Shown: positions 1-7,064, counted from the first letter of the stretch. The stretch: DNA of 12,051 nucleotides from Candidatus Saccharimonadota bacterium (GCA_009778015.1 WRKS01000007.1:1-12051); one strand, 5' to 3'. The notes: a model not told the origin generated them from the letters alone. Program-made: numbers and translations.

Positions 1-68
1 TAATCGCGGCTAACGCCGTTCTGGTCAGCTCGCAACCTCCCGCCAACTCCCACACCTCGGACCATCAT
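1..68 (-). CDS. Possible start of a partial downstream gene
   Basis: An ATG at 68-66, directly followed by a second ATG, opens a minus-strand frame with no stop to the window edge (22 codons visible, beginning MMVRGVGVGG). It starts four bases after the stop of the alkyltransferase gene and reads in the same direction, which would suit an operon. I see no clear Shine-Dalgarno and recognise no family. The plus strand also has an open frame from the edge to a TAA at 81-83, so coding here is uncertain. Confidence 0.25.
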   Translation of the reverse strand, partial: MMVRGVGVGGRLRADQNGVSRD

Positions 69-72
69 TCTA

Positions 73-456
73 CTAGCCGCTAATGTCCTGCCGGCCCTCA
101 AGCTTGAGCAACCGCCGCTTCATCTCTAGCCCAAACGCGTAGCCGCCCAAGCCGCCGCCGCTCGCCACCACCCGATGGCAAGGCACCACAATCGGATAAG
201 CATTTTTGCCGCACGCCGTTCCCACCGCCCGCACCGCGTTCGGCCGGCCGATTCTTGCCGCTAAGTCTTTATAAGTTGCCGTTTGACCATACGGAATCGC
301 CGCAATCTCACGCCATACTGCCCTCTGAAAGTCCGTCCCTTTTTGACTCATCGCCAAGCCCTGGATCGCTTTAGAGAACTCCTTGCGCTCGCCGTCCAAA
401 TACTCCAACACCTCGGCTTGCACCGCCTCCGGCACCAGCTCTACATATTCTCTCAT
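73..456 (-). CDS. ogt: Methylated-DNA-[protein]-cysteine S-methyltransferase (Ogt/MGMT type)
   Basis: A suicidal DNA repair protein that moves an alkyl group from O6-alkylguanine or O4-alkylthymine to its own cysteine. Over 127 residues it shows the C-terminal DNA-binding/alkyltransferase domain: the helix-turn-helix region IPYGQTATYKDLAARIG (54-70), the NAVRAVGTACGKN segment with the arginine finger near R76, the active site PCHRVV with C93, and the closing G-LGGY-GL..K..LL..EG signature (101-121). Family members are usually 150-180 residues; here the N-terminal ribonuclease-H-like domain is reduced to about 40 residues. The intact Cys separates it from alkyltransferase-like (ATL) proteins, which carry Trp there. 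It has its own promoter, with the -10 box six bases before the ATG, so it is probably transcribed alone. Confidence 0.9.
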   Translation of the reverse strand: MREYVELVPEAVQAEVLEYLDGERKEFSKAIQGLAMSQKGTDFQRAVWREIAAIPYGQTATYKDLAARIGRPNAVRAVGTACGKNAYPIVVPCHRVVASGGGLGGYAFGLEMKRRLLKLEGRQDISG

Positions 457-491
457 CTCTCTATTTTATCAGCTACCATTGTCATAGACAA
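457..491 (-). promoter_or_regulatory. Promoter of ogt, predicted leaderless
   Basis: On the minus strand TTGTCT (491-486) and TAAAAT (468-463) are separated by 17 bases. Only six bases (AGAGAG) lie between the -10 box and the ATG, so the expected transcription start is at or within a base or two of the start codon. Confidence 0.6.
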
Positions 492-529
492 CTTTGTAAC
501 TTTAAATGGCAGGCGAGCGCAGCGAAGGC

Positions 530-1141
530 CTACCGAGTGCCAAACATAATTTGGCAGGCCCAAAACACCGCCCAAAGCCCACCGGCCGTGATGTATAGCG
601 CCTTTTCCGGCAGCTTGTTAAGCAGTTTTTCGGTCCACGGAAAAACCAGCAACATAAACGCCGTCGCCGCGACACCAAACAAGAGCGCGTTTTGCAAGCA
701 GATTAGCCCGTGCAGGTTGAAGGGTTTATCGGCATAGTTCCAAAACGGATTCTGCCCCCAGCGCAAAACCGAGAGCCAGCCCACCAGGTATTCCGCAATT
801 GCACAAATACCGGTCAAAAAAGCAAATACCGCGAGCACCGAGCCGAATTTATTTTGGCCGGTTTTCTTAATTAAAGTTTTTGGATGCTGCGCTTCGCCCG
901 CCGCCTGTTCCACGAACAAACTTTTTCCAAAAGCTTTACTATCCCAAAGCGCCACCATGCCAAACACCGCCAACCCATAAACCGGGTATGGCTCAAACGG
1001 CTGGGCGCCAATACCAAAACTCGTTCCCTCGCCGCCCGTCATCCGCACCACCAGCTGAACCACCATCTCCAGCCAATGCCCAAAGAAACTCGCCGCCACA
1101 AAGTAGATAGACCAGCGAGCAAATTTAGCCCAAAATTTCAT
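530..1141 (-). CDS. CmpB-like (putative ABC-transporter type IV) multipass membrane protein
   Basis: A 203-residue integral membrane protein with about five hydrophobic segments (roughly 8-28, 50-66, 100-124, 145-168 and 181-199). The diagnostic part is W134-N-Y..PFNLHGLICLQNALLFG (134-156), which resembles the W-DYS..PFNL.GRICL..S..WG signature of the family annotated as putative ABC-transporter type IV / CmpB (formerly DUF1113). That name rests on weak functional evidence, the substrate is unknown, and no ATPase gene is adjacent. It follows rlmH but has its own promoter, whose -35 box lies just past the rlmH stop. A TGCCAAA/TTTGGCA inverted repeat (538-556) spans the last codons. The family assignment is from recognition of the motif, not a search. 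Confidence 0.7.
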   Translation of the reverse strand: MKFWAKFARWSIYFVAASFFGHWLEMVVQLVVRMTGGEGTSFGIGAQPFEPYPVYGLAVFGMVALWDSKAFGKSLFVEQAAGEAQHPKTLIKKTGQNKFGSVLAVFAFLTGICAIAEYLVGWLSVLRWGQNPFWNYADKPFNLHGLICLQNALLFGVAATAFMLLVFPWTEKLLNKLPEKALYITAGGLWAVFWACQIMFGTR

Positions 1142-1175
1142 AATTTATTATACCATATTCGTTATAACACGCCAA
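1142..1175 (-). promoter_or_regulatory. Promoter of the CmpB-like gene, predicted leaderless
   Basis: Minus strand: TTGGCG (1175-1170), 17-base spacer, TATAAT (1152-1147) preceded by TGG (extended -10). The ATG begins five bases after the -10 box, leaving no room for a leader or ribosome-binding site. Confidence 0.7.
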
Positions 1176-1176
1176 A

Positions 1177-1617
1177 TCAGGCATGATGGTAGCTCTGGCC
1201 GTTCGCGATTGTCTGCGCCCGATAAACCTGCTCCACCAGCACCAGCCGCACCAACTGATGCGGAAAGACCAGCCGCGACAAACTCCATATATAATCCGCC
1301 CGCGCTTTCACTGCCTCGCCTACACCAAACGACCCGCCAATCACAAAAACAATGTTTTGACTTTGCACTTTTTTGGCCAACAAAGCCGCCAATTCCGGGC
1401 TAGTCAAGTTCTCGCCCCGCTCGTCTAAAAGTATCACAAAATCGCGCCCGCGCTTCTCCGAGACCGCCCTTAAAATCGCCTTCTCTTCTGTTGCCATGTC
1501 GCCATCGGGCAACACCAACCAGTCTAAGTCAAACGGTTTCCTTAGCCGCTTCTCATACTCGGCCACCCCTTCGGCCACAAACTTTTCTTGTTTTTTGCCA
1601 ACCGTAATGACTCTCAC
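1177..1617 (-). CDS. rlmH: 23S rRNA (pseudouridine1915-N3)-methyltransferase RlmH
   Basis: A SPOUT-class methyltransferase that uses S-adenosylmethionine to methylate pseudouridine 1915 in helix 69 of 23S rRNA on assembled ribosomes. The 146-residue protein is close to the usual 155-160. It shows LLDERGENLTSPELAALL (63-80), the trefoil-knot SAM site FVIGGSFGVG (91-100), and the C-terminal FPHQLVRLVLVEQVYRAQ (118-135) followed by a terminal YHH. The start codon is GTG (1617-1615), overlapping the folC stop as GTGA, so translation is probably coupled to folC; a GAGG about 11 bases upstream may serve as Shine-Dalgarno. It is the last gene of the obg-folC-rlmH unit. Confidence 0.95.
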   Translation of the reverse strand: MRVITVGKKQEKFVAEGVAEYEKRLRKPFDLDWLVLPDGDMATEEKAILRAVSEKRGRDFVILLDERGENLTSPELAALLAKKVQSQNIVFVIGGSFGVGEAVKARADYIWSLSRLVFPHQLVRLVLVEQVYRAQTIANGQSYHHA

Positions 1618-3086
1618 GCGCCAACCTCGCCGCCTTCATTACCGTCCTCAACAACACCATCCTCGTCAATCCTACCTTCGCTAACATCCTCATCAGCGCC
1701 ATCATCACCACGCGTGATTACCCGGCGCGCATCGCTCGCCAAAAAGAAGCTCCCGACCACAATGATATAATCCGCGCCCACCTGGCCTGCCCGCTCTGCC
1801 GCTTGAATCAAAGCCGATTTGGCGCCGCCGGCAATCCCCACACCCTTAAACCCCGCCGACCGCGCCGCCGCCTCCATCACGTCAAACGGCAGACTCTCCC
1901 TAAAATTAGTCTCAATACTCTTGTCCTGAAAGCTGGCCAGCAACACATAATCGCCTAATTCGTGCAAAATCTTGAAGTTCTCCTCCAGCGCCGCCGCTTT
2001 ATTAGCGCCAAAACTCGCCACCAAAATGGCCTTGCCACTGCCCGCGCCGCCACCAGCGCCATCGCCGCCCAGCCCGCCAGCAAACCGAGGCTTCGCATAA
2101 TCCACAAACGCGCGCAATTTTTGCGGGTTATGCGCGCCATCTAAAACCACTTTTTTACCCATGTAGCTCAATTCTTCCGCCCGCGCCGGCACTTTTACAT
2201 TGGCGGCGCTTAAAGGCAGTTCCGGCGCCGACGTTGCCGTTCTCACCGCCTGCCAAGCCAGATTCGCGTTCCGCTCCTGAAAGTCCTTAAACCCAATGTC
2301 CTCTAGCACAGTCAGCCACGAGCCCATCGCCGCACACTTCGCCTCCACCACCTCCACCACTTCGGGCGCCTGCCGGTACATAAACACCGTATTGCCCGGC
2401 TTAATAATCCCCGCCTTTTGCTCGGCAATCTCCACCAAGCTGCTGCCCAGAATCTCAATATGATCCAACCCGATATCAGTAATAACACAAATCTTGCCCG
2501 GGTTGCTAATCACATTAGAGCCGTCGTGCAACCCGCCCATGCCAACCTCAACTATTATATAATCCAACTCAAGCCTCGCTGCCAACCAGTAAAAAAACGC
2601 CATATAAAACTCAAAATACGATGGCAAAATCCCCGATTCCCGAACCAACCCATAAAACTCCGCCAAATACCGGTTGTATTCTGGGTAGGGCAATTTCTCG
2701 CCGTTAATTTGCGCTCGCTCGCGCACATCCTCAATATGCGGCGATACCGACAACCCGACCTTAAACCCTTCGTTTTTCAGAAACTCGGCGGCAAAATACA
2801 CCGTAGAAGTCTTGCCCGACGTCCCGGCAATATGCACCGCCGGCACCTGGTTTTGCGGGTTGCCAAGCGCCGCCACCAAACTCTCCATCCGTGCCAACTT
2901 CTGGTCGCCCGCTACAAAAATCTTCGTCTCGCTCAAAAAACGGTTCAATTCGCCTTGCAGCTTGTCAAACTCTCGCTTTCCCAGCTCACGCTTGTCAAAC
3001 TCGCGCTTAACCAACTCGCGTTTGCCCAGCTCGCGTTTGCCCAAATCACCTCGCCCAGCCCCTGCCGCTTGCCCGGTCCTCGCCAT
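1614..3086 (-). CDS. folC: FolC-like Mur ligase family protein (folylpolyglutamate/dihydrofolate synthase) with repeat-expanded ends
   Basis: An ATP-dependent amide ligase that in the family adds glutamate to folates (or dihydropteroate). Seen: P-loop HIAGTSGKTST (85-95), SPH (115-117), VEVGMGG (179-185), the DIGLDHIEIL segment (204-213), the AEQKAGIIKPG segment with the probable carbamylated Lys (K224), and DGAHNP (316-321) opening the C-terminal domain. The P-loop reads GTSGKTS, not the common GTNGKGS. At 490 residues it is longer than the usual 420-440: residues 1-42 are an extension with five KRE pentapeptides, and about 33 acidic residues follow the natural end near SFFLASDARRVI. The ATG abuts the obg stop (TAGATG), and AAGGGAG six bases upstream supports this start even though it includes the extension. 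Exact substrate is unproven. Confidence 0.88.
   Translation of the reverse strand: MARTGQAAGAGRGDLGKRELGKRELVKREFDKRELGKREFDKLQGELNRFLSETKIFVAGDQKLARMESLVAALGNPQNQVPAVHIAGTSGKTSTVYFAAEFLKNEGFKVGLSVSPHIEDVRERAQINGEKLPYPEYNRYLAEFYGLVRESGILPSYFEFYMAFFYWLAARLELDYIIVEVGMGGLHDGSNVISNPGKICVITDIGLDHIEILGSSLVEIAEQKAGIIKPGNTVFMYRQAPEVVEVVEAKCAAMGSWLTVLEDIGFKDFQERNANLAWQAVRTATSAPELPLSAANVKVPARAEELSYMGKKVVLDGAHNPQKLRAFVDYAKPRFAGGLGGDGAGGGAGSGKAILVASFGANKAAALEENFKILHELGDYVLLASFQDKSIETNFRESLPFDVMEAAARSAGFKGVGIAGGAKSALIQAAERAGQVGADYIIVVGSFFLASDARRVITRGDDGADEDVSEGRIDEDGVVEDGNEGGEVGA
2961..3044 (-). repeat. 15-bp tandem repeats encoding (L/F)-x-K-R-E pentapeptides
   Basis: Five consecutive 15-bp units (3044-2970) encode LGKRE, LGKRE, LVKRE, FDKRE, LGKRE, followed by a partial FDK (to 2961), as residues 15-42 of FolC. 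Unit length is a multiple of three, so gain or loss of a unit keeps the frame. The peptide is highly charged and probably helical. Confidence 0.85.
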
Positions 3087-4523
3087 CTACCACTCCCTTG
3101 GCGGCTCTTGGAACGGAAACTCCCGCTCCGCGATTTTTATCACGCTCTCCGGCTCGGCGCCAATCCGCCGCAGTGCCGTCGCCACACCCAATTTCTTCAT
3201 AATATCTCTCAGCCGATTCGCGCTATCATAGTTCTGCAAGTCCGTTTTCATCGCGAATTTCTCAATCTCAGGGCCGCGAACCATAAACACCTCGCCCACC
3301 ATCTCGCCATTCACCTTTCGCCCACCGACTCTCTCCACAGTAAAGCCCTTCTCCCGCTTTTTCTCCGACAAAGTAATTGTCGGTATGTCAGAATCTGGCC
3401 ATCCAGCCCCCTCGGGCACGCCGTCGCCTCCACCCGTCGCCACGGGGTCGGCGCGTCTCGCTCTCGGGCTGCCGCCCTCCGAGAGTCCCTCGGAAACTGA
3501 ATTGTCAGATTCTAGCCCCGGCTGTTCTTGCGAGGAAATCAGTAGTTTCGCAAGCGCCCTTAGCACTTCCTTCAACCCCTGCTTCGCTTGCGCCGAAATC
3601 GCCATCACCGGCGAGTCCGTCACTCCCCGCAACGCCGATACTTGCATCTCTAGCAGCTCTTTATCAAACCCCTCAGTCTTAGTCAGCGCCACCACCTCTG
3701 GCCGCGCCAACAGCTTCTCGTCAAATTTGCCCAGCTCTGCCCGGATCGCCTTGTATTTTTCTACCACATCATCGCTATAAGCGTCAATCAAATGCAAGAT
3801 CACTTTGGTCCGTTTAATGTGGCGCAAAAACGCCGTCCCGAGACCCTTGCCATCCCCGGCACCCTCTATCAACCCCGGAATGTCGGCAAGCAAAATATCG
3901 CGCCCGTCAACCGTCGCGACTCCCAAATTAGGCACCAAAGTCGTAAACTCATAATCGGCGATTTCCGGCTTAGCGTTTGACACAACGGCCAAAAACGACG
4001 ACTTGCCGGCATTCGGAAACCCGACCAACCCGACATCCGCCAACAGCCTTAATTCCAGCTGCGCCTCAAAAGTATCGCCCTTTAACCCCAGCTCCGCCGT
4101 TCGCGGCGTCTGCCGGACACTAGATTTGAAGTGAGCGTTGCCAAAACCACCCACTCCTCCCTTCCCAATTATAGCACACTCGCCATCTTTTGTCAAGTCC
4201 GCCAAGATTTCCGTCTCGCCCGACTCCAGAATCCGCTTCACAATCGTGCCAATCGGCACCTTTGCCACAAAATCCTTGCCCGATTTGCCCGCCGCCTGGC
4301 GTTTGGCGCCATTGGCCCCATCGCCCGCCTTCAACTCCGGATTATAGCGGTATGATAACAGCGTATTCTCGTCCTTGCTTGCGACAAAAATCACGTCGCC
4401 GCCACGCCCGCCGTTGCCGCCGTCCGGTCCACCCTTATCAACGTAGATTTCCTTACGAAAACTAACCGCGCCGTCGCCGCCGCGCCCAGCTTGCACAAAC
4501 ACTTTTGCCGTATCTATAAACAT
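3087..4523 (-). CDS. obg: GTPase Obg/CgtA with OCT domain and an inserted linker
   Basis: An essential-type P-loop GTPase involved in late 50S ribosome assembly and stress signalling. Domains: glycine-rich Obg fold (1-160, with many GG and GDG turns), G domain (about 161-330) with G1 GFPNAGKSS (168-176), G2 FTTLVPNLG (193-201), G3 DIPG (214-217) and G5 SA (310-311), then the C-terminal OCT domain (about 394-470). G4 is TKTE (281-284) in place of the usual NKxD. Between the G and OCT domains lies a low-complexity Ser/Gly/Glu-rich stretch (about 331-380) encoded by GC-rich DNA full of inverted repeats, an apparent in-frame insertion. The gene heads the obg-folC-rlmH unit. Its own promoter lies in the end of the upstream hydrolase gene, with the -10 box six bases before the ATG. 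Confidence 0.96.
   Translation of the reverse strand: MFIDTAKVFVQAGRGGDGAVSFRKEIYVDKGGPDGGNGGRGGDVIFVASKDENTLLSYRYNPELKAGDGANGAKRQAAGKSGKDFVAKVPIGTIVKRILESGETEILADLTKDGECAIIGKGGVGGFGNAHFKSSVRQTPRTAELGLKGDTFEAQLELRLLADVGLVGFPNAGKSSFLAVVSNAKPEIADYEFTTLVPNLGVATVDGRDILLADIPGLIEGAGDGKGLGTAFLRHIKRTKVILHLIDAYSDDVVEKYKAIRAELGKFDEKLLARPEVVALTKTEGFDKELLEMQVSALRGVTDSPVMAISAQAKQGLKEVLRALAKLLISSQEQPGLESDNSVSEGLSEGGSPRARRADPVATGGGDGVPEGAGWPDSDIPTITLSEKKREKGFTVERVGGRKVNGEMVGEVFMVRGPEIEKFAMKTDLQNYDSANRLRDIMKKLGVATALRRIGAEPESVIKIAEREFPFQEPPREW
3387..3535. repeat. Inverted-repeat-rich in-frame insertion in obg
   Basis: The 8-bp inverted repeat AGAATCTG (3390-3397) / CAGATTCT (3506-3513) brackets a GC-rich segment holding a CTCTCGG (3461-3467) / CCGAGAG (3479-3485) hairpin and an alternative TCCGAG (3478-3483) / CTCGGA (3489-3494) hairpin. 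Near-identical 14-mers (12 of 14 bases) stand at 3387-3400 and 3504-3517. Part of it (3479-3500) matches 8357-8378 in the envelope-protein gene at 18 of 22 bases, and 3516-3535 matches 8440-8459 with few changes. On the protein side SQEQPG..SDNSVSEGLSE in Obg resembles SQERPG..SDSSASESLSE there. Confidence 0.65.
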
Positions 4524-4558
4524 GGCTATATTATAACATATTAGTAGATAAACTGGAA
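4524..4558 (-). promoter_or_regulatory. Promoter of obg, predicted leaderless
   Basis: Minus strand: TATAAT (4535-4530) preceded by TGT (extended -10), with a weak TTCCAG (4558-4553) 17 bases upstream. Six bases separate the -10 box from the ATG. The -35 element is inside the last codons of the upstream LysM-CHAP gene. Confidence 0.65.
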
Positions 4559-5638
4559 TGTCGGCGTCCGCCCGGCTGCGCGGTCTACCGTGCCGTCCGC
4601 CACTTCCATCGCGATATTGCGCCGCGAGATAATGTTAAAGCCGGTGCCCGGCCCGCCGCGATAATTCATCTCGCTCACGGTAATCGTCCCATCGCGGTTG
4701 ATACTCTCCACAATCCCCACGTGGCCAAAGGCGCCGCCCCTTGTTACAAAAACCGCTCCCACCGCTGGCGTCGTGCCGACCGCGTAGCCCATCGCCCGCG
4801 CCCGATCCGCCCAAGTTCGGGCGTGACCCCAAGTCGCCTCCACCTGTAGCCCCAACGCCCTGCGCCGCGCGTAAGCATAAAAAGTACAGTTGCCCCACGC
4901 ATATGGGTTGCGCCCACCGCTTGTTACAATCTGCATCGGCGGCACATAATCCGGCCGCTCGCGCTCCGGCAAAATACCATTAGGAATAAAAATCCGCTCG
5001 CCCGCCGCCACCTCGCGGTTGTCCAACTCGTTATAGGCGATAATCTCCTGCACATTGCCCTGGTATTTCACGGCCACCTCGCCCAACGTGTCGCCCGCCA
5101 CCCAAGTATAAATCACGCCGTTTATCGCCGGCAACAGCAAATCCTGCCCAACCGAAACTTGCACATTGCGCCGCATATTGTTCGCCCAACGCAAAGTCTG
5201 CTCGGTAATCCCGCGCGCCCGCGCGATACTCGCCACCGTATCGCCCTCGCGCACCCTGTAAACCTCCACGCCACGCGACGCCACAATAATCGTGATCGGC
5301 CTATCTTGCGCCCCGCCGCCCGCCGCGAAAATTGCCGCCAGCGAGTTTGCCATATCCACCGTGTTACCCTGGCTGGCCAAGTTTGCCGTCTGCGCCGACT
5401 GCGCCACCACCGCTGTCTCCACCACATTAATAAAACTCACGCTAAAGCCCGATTCGCCGCTAGACAAGTAGGTAAAGGTGTTGTCGCCCAGCTGCTGCCC
5501 GCGCGATCCCACCACAAAAAACGTCACCAAAACCGCCGTAATCAACCCATAATTGGCGAACAAGCGCCACATCCGCCCCCGTTTGGTGCGTGGTGCTTTC
5601 AGCACCCTATCTACCAGTTTTGACATCTTATCTGACAA
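4541..5638 (-). CDS. Membrane-anchored LysM-CHAP peptidoglycan hydrolase
   Basis: Probably cleaves peptidoglycan as an amidase or endopeptidase at the cell surface. Layout (365 residues): basic N-terminus, one membrane segment (about 29-45), a spacer, two LysM domains (about 125-170, starting VYRVREGDTVASIA, and 175-219, starting YTWVAGDTLGEVA), and a C-terminal CHAP domain (243-345). Candidate catalytic residues are C251 (GNCTFYAYA), H306 (FGHVGIVE) and E323 (VSEMNY). The start given is TTG, preceded by AAGGA four bases upstream; an ATG four codons in (5626) is the alternative but lies 16 bases from that site. It overlaps mltG by 28 bases and is the last gene of the envelope operon. In CPR bacteria such enzymes could serve wall remodelling or attack on a host wall; the sequence does not say which. 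Confidence 0.9.
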   Translation of the reverse strand: MSDKMSKLVDRVLKAPRTKRGRMWRLFANYGLITAVLVTFFVVGSRGQQLGDNTFTYLSSGESGFSVSFINVVETAVVAQSAQTANLASQGNTVDMANSLAAIFAAGGGAQDRPITIIVASRGVEVYRVREGDTVASIARARGITEQTLRWANNMRRNVQVSVGQDLLLPAINGVIYTWVAGDTLGEVAVKYQGNVQEIIAYNELDNREVAAGERIFIPNGILPERERPDYVPPMQIVTSGGRNPYAWGNCTFYAYARRRALGLQVEATWGHARTWADRARAMGYAVGTTPAVGAVFVTRGGAFGHVGIVESINRDGTITVSEMNYRGGPGTGFNIISRRNIAMEVADGTVDRAAGRTPTFQFIY

Positions 5639-6594
5639 TAAGTCCTTATATTTTCTTGGTGCCCCGCTTCGTTCGTTGCATATCGCACCACGTCGTTGTC
5701 ATCTGTCAAGAAATACAGCGTATAGCGGTGTTTTGCAAAGTCCGGATTAGCGGCCGCTCTAATCGCCTCCAAGCCCGGGCTGGCAATCGGGGTCGGCGGC
5801 AACCCTACCCGCGCCGAGCTGCCCCTAGTATTCCATGGCGAGCTCAACTGCAAAATACTCCAGTTTGCCGAGCCGTCCTCGTTGTGCGTCGGGATACCGG
5901 CCATATCCGCCGCGTAGAGCGTAGTTGCGTCCGCTCCCAGCGGCCAACCCATACGTAGCCGATTGTAAAAAACCGCCGCAATCGCCGTCTTATCCTCGTA
6001 TTTTAGCCCGCCCGCCTCCTTTTGCACAATACTGGCCATCACCAGCCCCTCGTAAAGGGTCATCGGCCGATTGTTAATCTGTTGGTCGCCAAAGCGCTGC
6101 GCCAAACCCTCGCGCTGAATCGCCCGGTCTAGCTCGGTCGCCATCCGCGTCACAATCTGCTCCACCGTCGCCATCGCGAAAAAATTAATTGTCTCTGGGA
6201 ACAAAAAGCCCTCAATGCTAACACTACCGGTGTTCAGAATCCCCTTCGCCCCGGCCACCATAGACGAATCCACCCCTGTAAGTGCTGCCGGTCGGCCCAT
6301 TTTGGTCATTACCTCATAATCTTTGCTAAACGCCGCGTCAATCTCCGCCTCGGAAAAACCGCGGCTAATCAACATCCGCCGCGCCGTAAAGATAGTGTTG
6401 CCCGGCGCAAACGTCAAGGTGATTTCGTCCGCCTTTTCTTTGGCCACACGCTCGTATTCTGCTTGCCGCGCCGCCCGATCATCTAGACGCTGCTTGACAA
6501 ACAACCCGCCGAGGACTGCTGCCGCGATAACCACGCAAACCAACAAAAACAACATCCATTTCAGCGACTTCTGCATGGTTTTCAGCGCTTTCAT
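5611..6594 (-). CDS. mltG: MltG/YceG-like endolytic murein transglycosylase
   Basis: A membrane-bound lytic transglycosylase that cuts nascent glycan strands and limits their length. With the start at 6594 it has 327 residues: one membrane helix (about 13-33), then the YceG domain with EGFLFPETINFF (128-139), ASIVQKEAGG (187-196, conserved Glu E193), IAAVFYNRL-MGWPLGADATTLY (205-227), SSPWNTR (251-257), VGLPPTPIASPG (263-274) and the terminal EAGHQENI (309-316). I chose ATG 6594 because it overlaps the ruvX stop as ATGA and has GGAGG ten bases upstream; the longer frame would need a TTG at 6633 without a ribosome-binding site. Its place next to the LysM-CHAP enzyme suggests a joint role in wall metabolism. 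Confidence 0.93.
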   Translation of the reverse strand: MKALKTMQKSLKWMLFLLVCVVIAAAVLGGLFVKQRLDDRAARQAEYERVAKEKADEITLTFAPGNTIFTARRMLISRGFSEAEIDAAFSKDYEVMTKMGRPAALTGVDSSMVAGAKGILNTGSVSIEGFLFPETINFFAMATVEQIVTRMATELDRAIQREGLAQRFGDQQINNRPMTLYEGLVMASIVQKEAGGLKYEDKTAIAAVFYNRLRMGWPLGADATTLYAADMAGIPTHNEDGSANWSILQLSSPWNTRGSSARVGLPPTPIASPGLEAIRAAANPDFAKHRYTLYFLTDDNDVVRYATNEAGHQENIRTYCQIRCQNW

Positions 6595-7013
6595 GATAAG
6601 TTTTCCTCCGTCCAACCCTCTAAAATGATACAAGCCGCCTCAACATCCACCAGCCCCGACGCCCTCGCCTCGCGCAACTGCACATCGTCAAAACCGCGTT
6701 CGCGCAAGCGGTCAATCGCTAGCAAAGTCGTGCCGCTCTCGCCAAAAAAGTTTATCTTGGTCGTTCCCGGCAACCACCCCTTAAGCTGCAACGCAAACTG
6801 CTTCACTTTTTCACTCTGTTGTGTCAGCTCGCCCTGCTGGTTAGTCGGCATCCCGACCACCACCAAAGTATCCTCGCTGTCTTTCAGCGCCTCCACTAGC
6901 CCCGCGGTATTTTCTACCTCAAACACGCCCACCGGGCTGACCACCCGCGTCTCCGGGTCCACTTTGGCCACGCCTACCCGCCTCTCGCCGACATCCAGCC
7001 CAAATATCGCCAT
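6591..7013 (-). CDS. ruvX: RuvX/YqgF family pre-16S rRNA nuclease
   Basis: An RNase-H-fold nuclease (YqgF) implicated in maturing the 16S rRNA 5' end and originally named a putative Holliday junction resolvase. The 140 residues match the family length. Seen: IFGLDVGERRVGVA (3-16, acidic D7), VVVGMPTNQQGELTQQS (51-67), a second carboxylate in FFGESGTTLLAIDRL (E92) and a third in VDVEAACIILEGW (D123). The ATG at 7013 shares one base with the stop of a mini-ORF in a TAATG overlap, and GGGGATGG lies just upstream as a possible Shine-Dalgarno. Its stop overlaps the mltG start as ATGA. Confidence 0.94.
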   Translation of the reverse strand: MAIFGLDVGERRVGVAKVDPETRVVSPVGVFEVENTAGLVEALKDSEDTLVVVGMPTNQQGELTQQSEKVKQFALQLKGWLPGTTKINFFGESGTTLLAIDRLRERGFDDVQLREARASGLVDVEAACIILEGWTEENLS

Positions 7014-7064
7014 TAAACCATCCCCATCAGCAGGTCATCCTCATCAGCAAACCATCCTCATTAG
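7013..7064 (-). repeat. Three 17-bp tandem repeats forming overlapping mini-ORFs before ruvX
   Basis: Units at 7064-7048, 7047-7031 and 7030-7014 each read CTRATGRGGATG plus five bases on the minus strand. The ATGs open three tiny frames: 7061-7044 (MRMVC), 7044-7027 (MRMTC) and 7027-7013 (MGMV). Each stop shares one base with the next start: TAATG (from the upstream gene), TGATG, TGATG, TAATG (into ruvX). Each unit also carries a purine-rich GRGGAT. This may be a multiplied ribosome-entry or reinitiation site. Confidence 0.75.

Noticed and set aside
73..456. Alkyltransferase-like (ATL) protein instead of Ogt
   Set aside because: The length is short like ATL, but the active-site Cys in PCHRVV is intact; ATL proteins have Trp there.
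2418..3500. Long plus-strand frame of 360 codons opposite folC and obg
   Set aside because: It is a shadow of two firmly identified genes in GC-rich DNA and shows no recognisable domain.
6595..6633. Longer MltG start at TTG 6633
   Set aside because: No Shine-Dalgarno, adds 13 residues before the basic/hydrophobic anchor, whereas ATG 6594 has GGAGG and an ATGA overlap with ruvX.
7014..7064. CRISPR array
   Set aside because: The 17-bp units are directly abutting with no spacers and are explained as tandem repeats.
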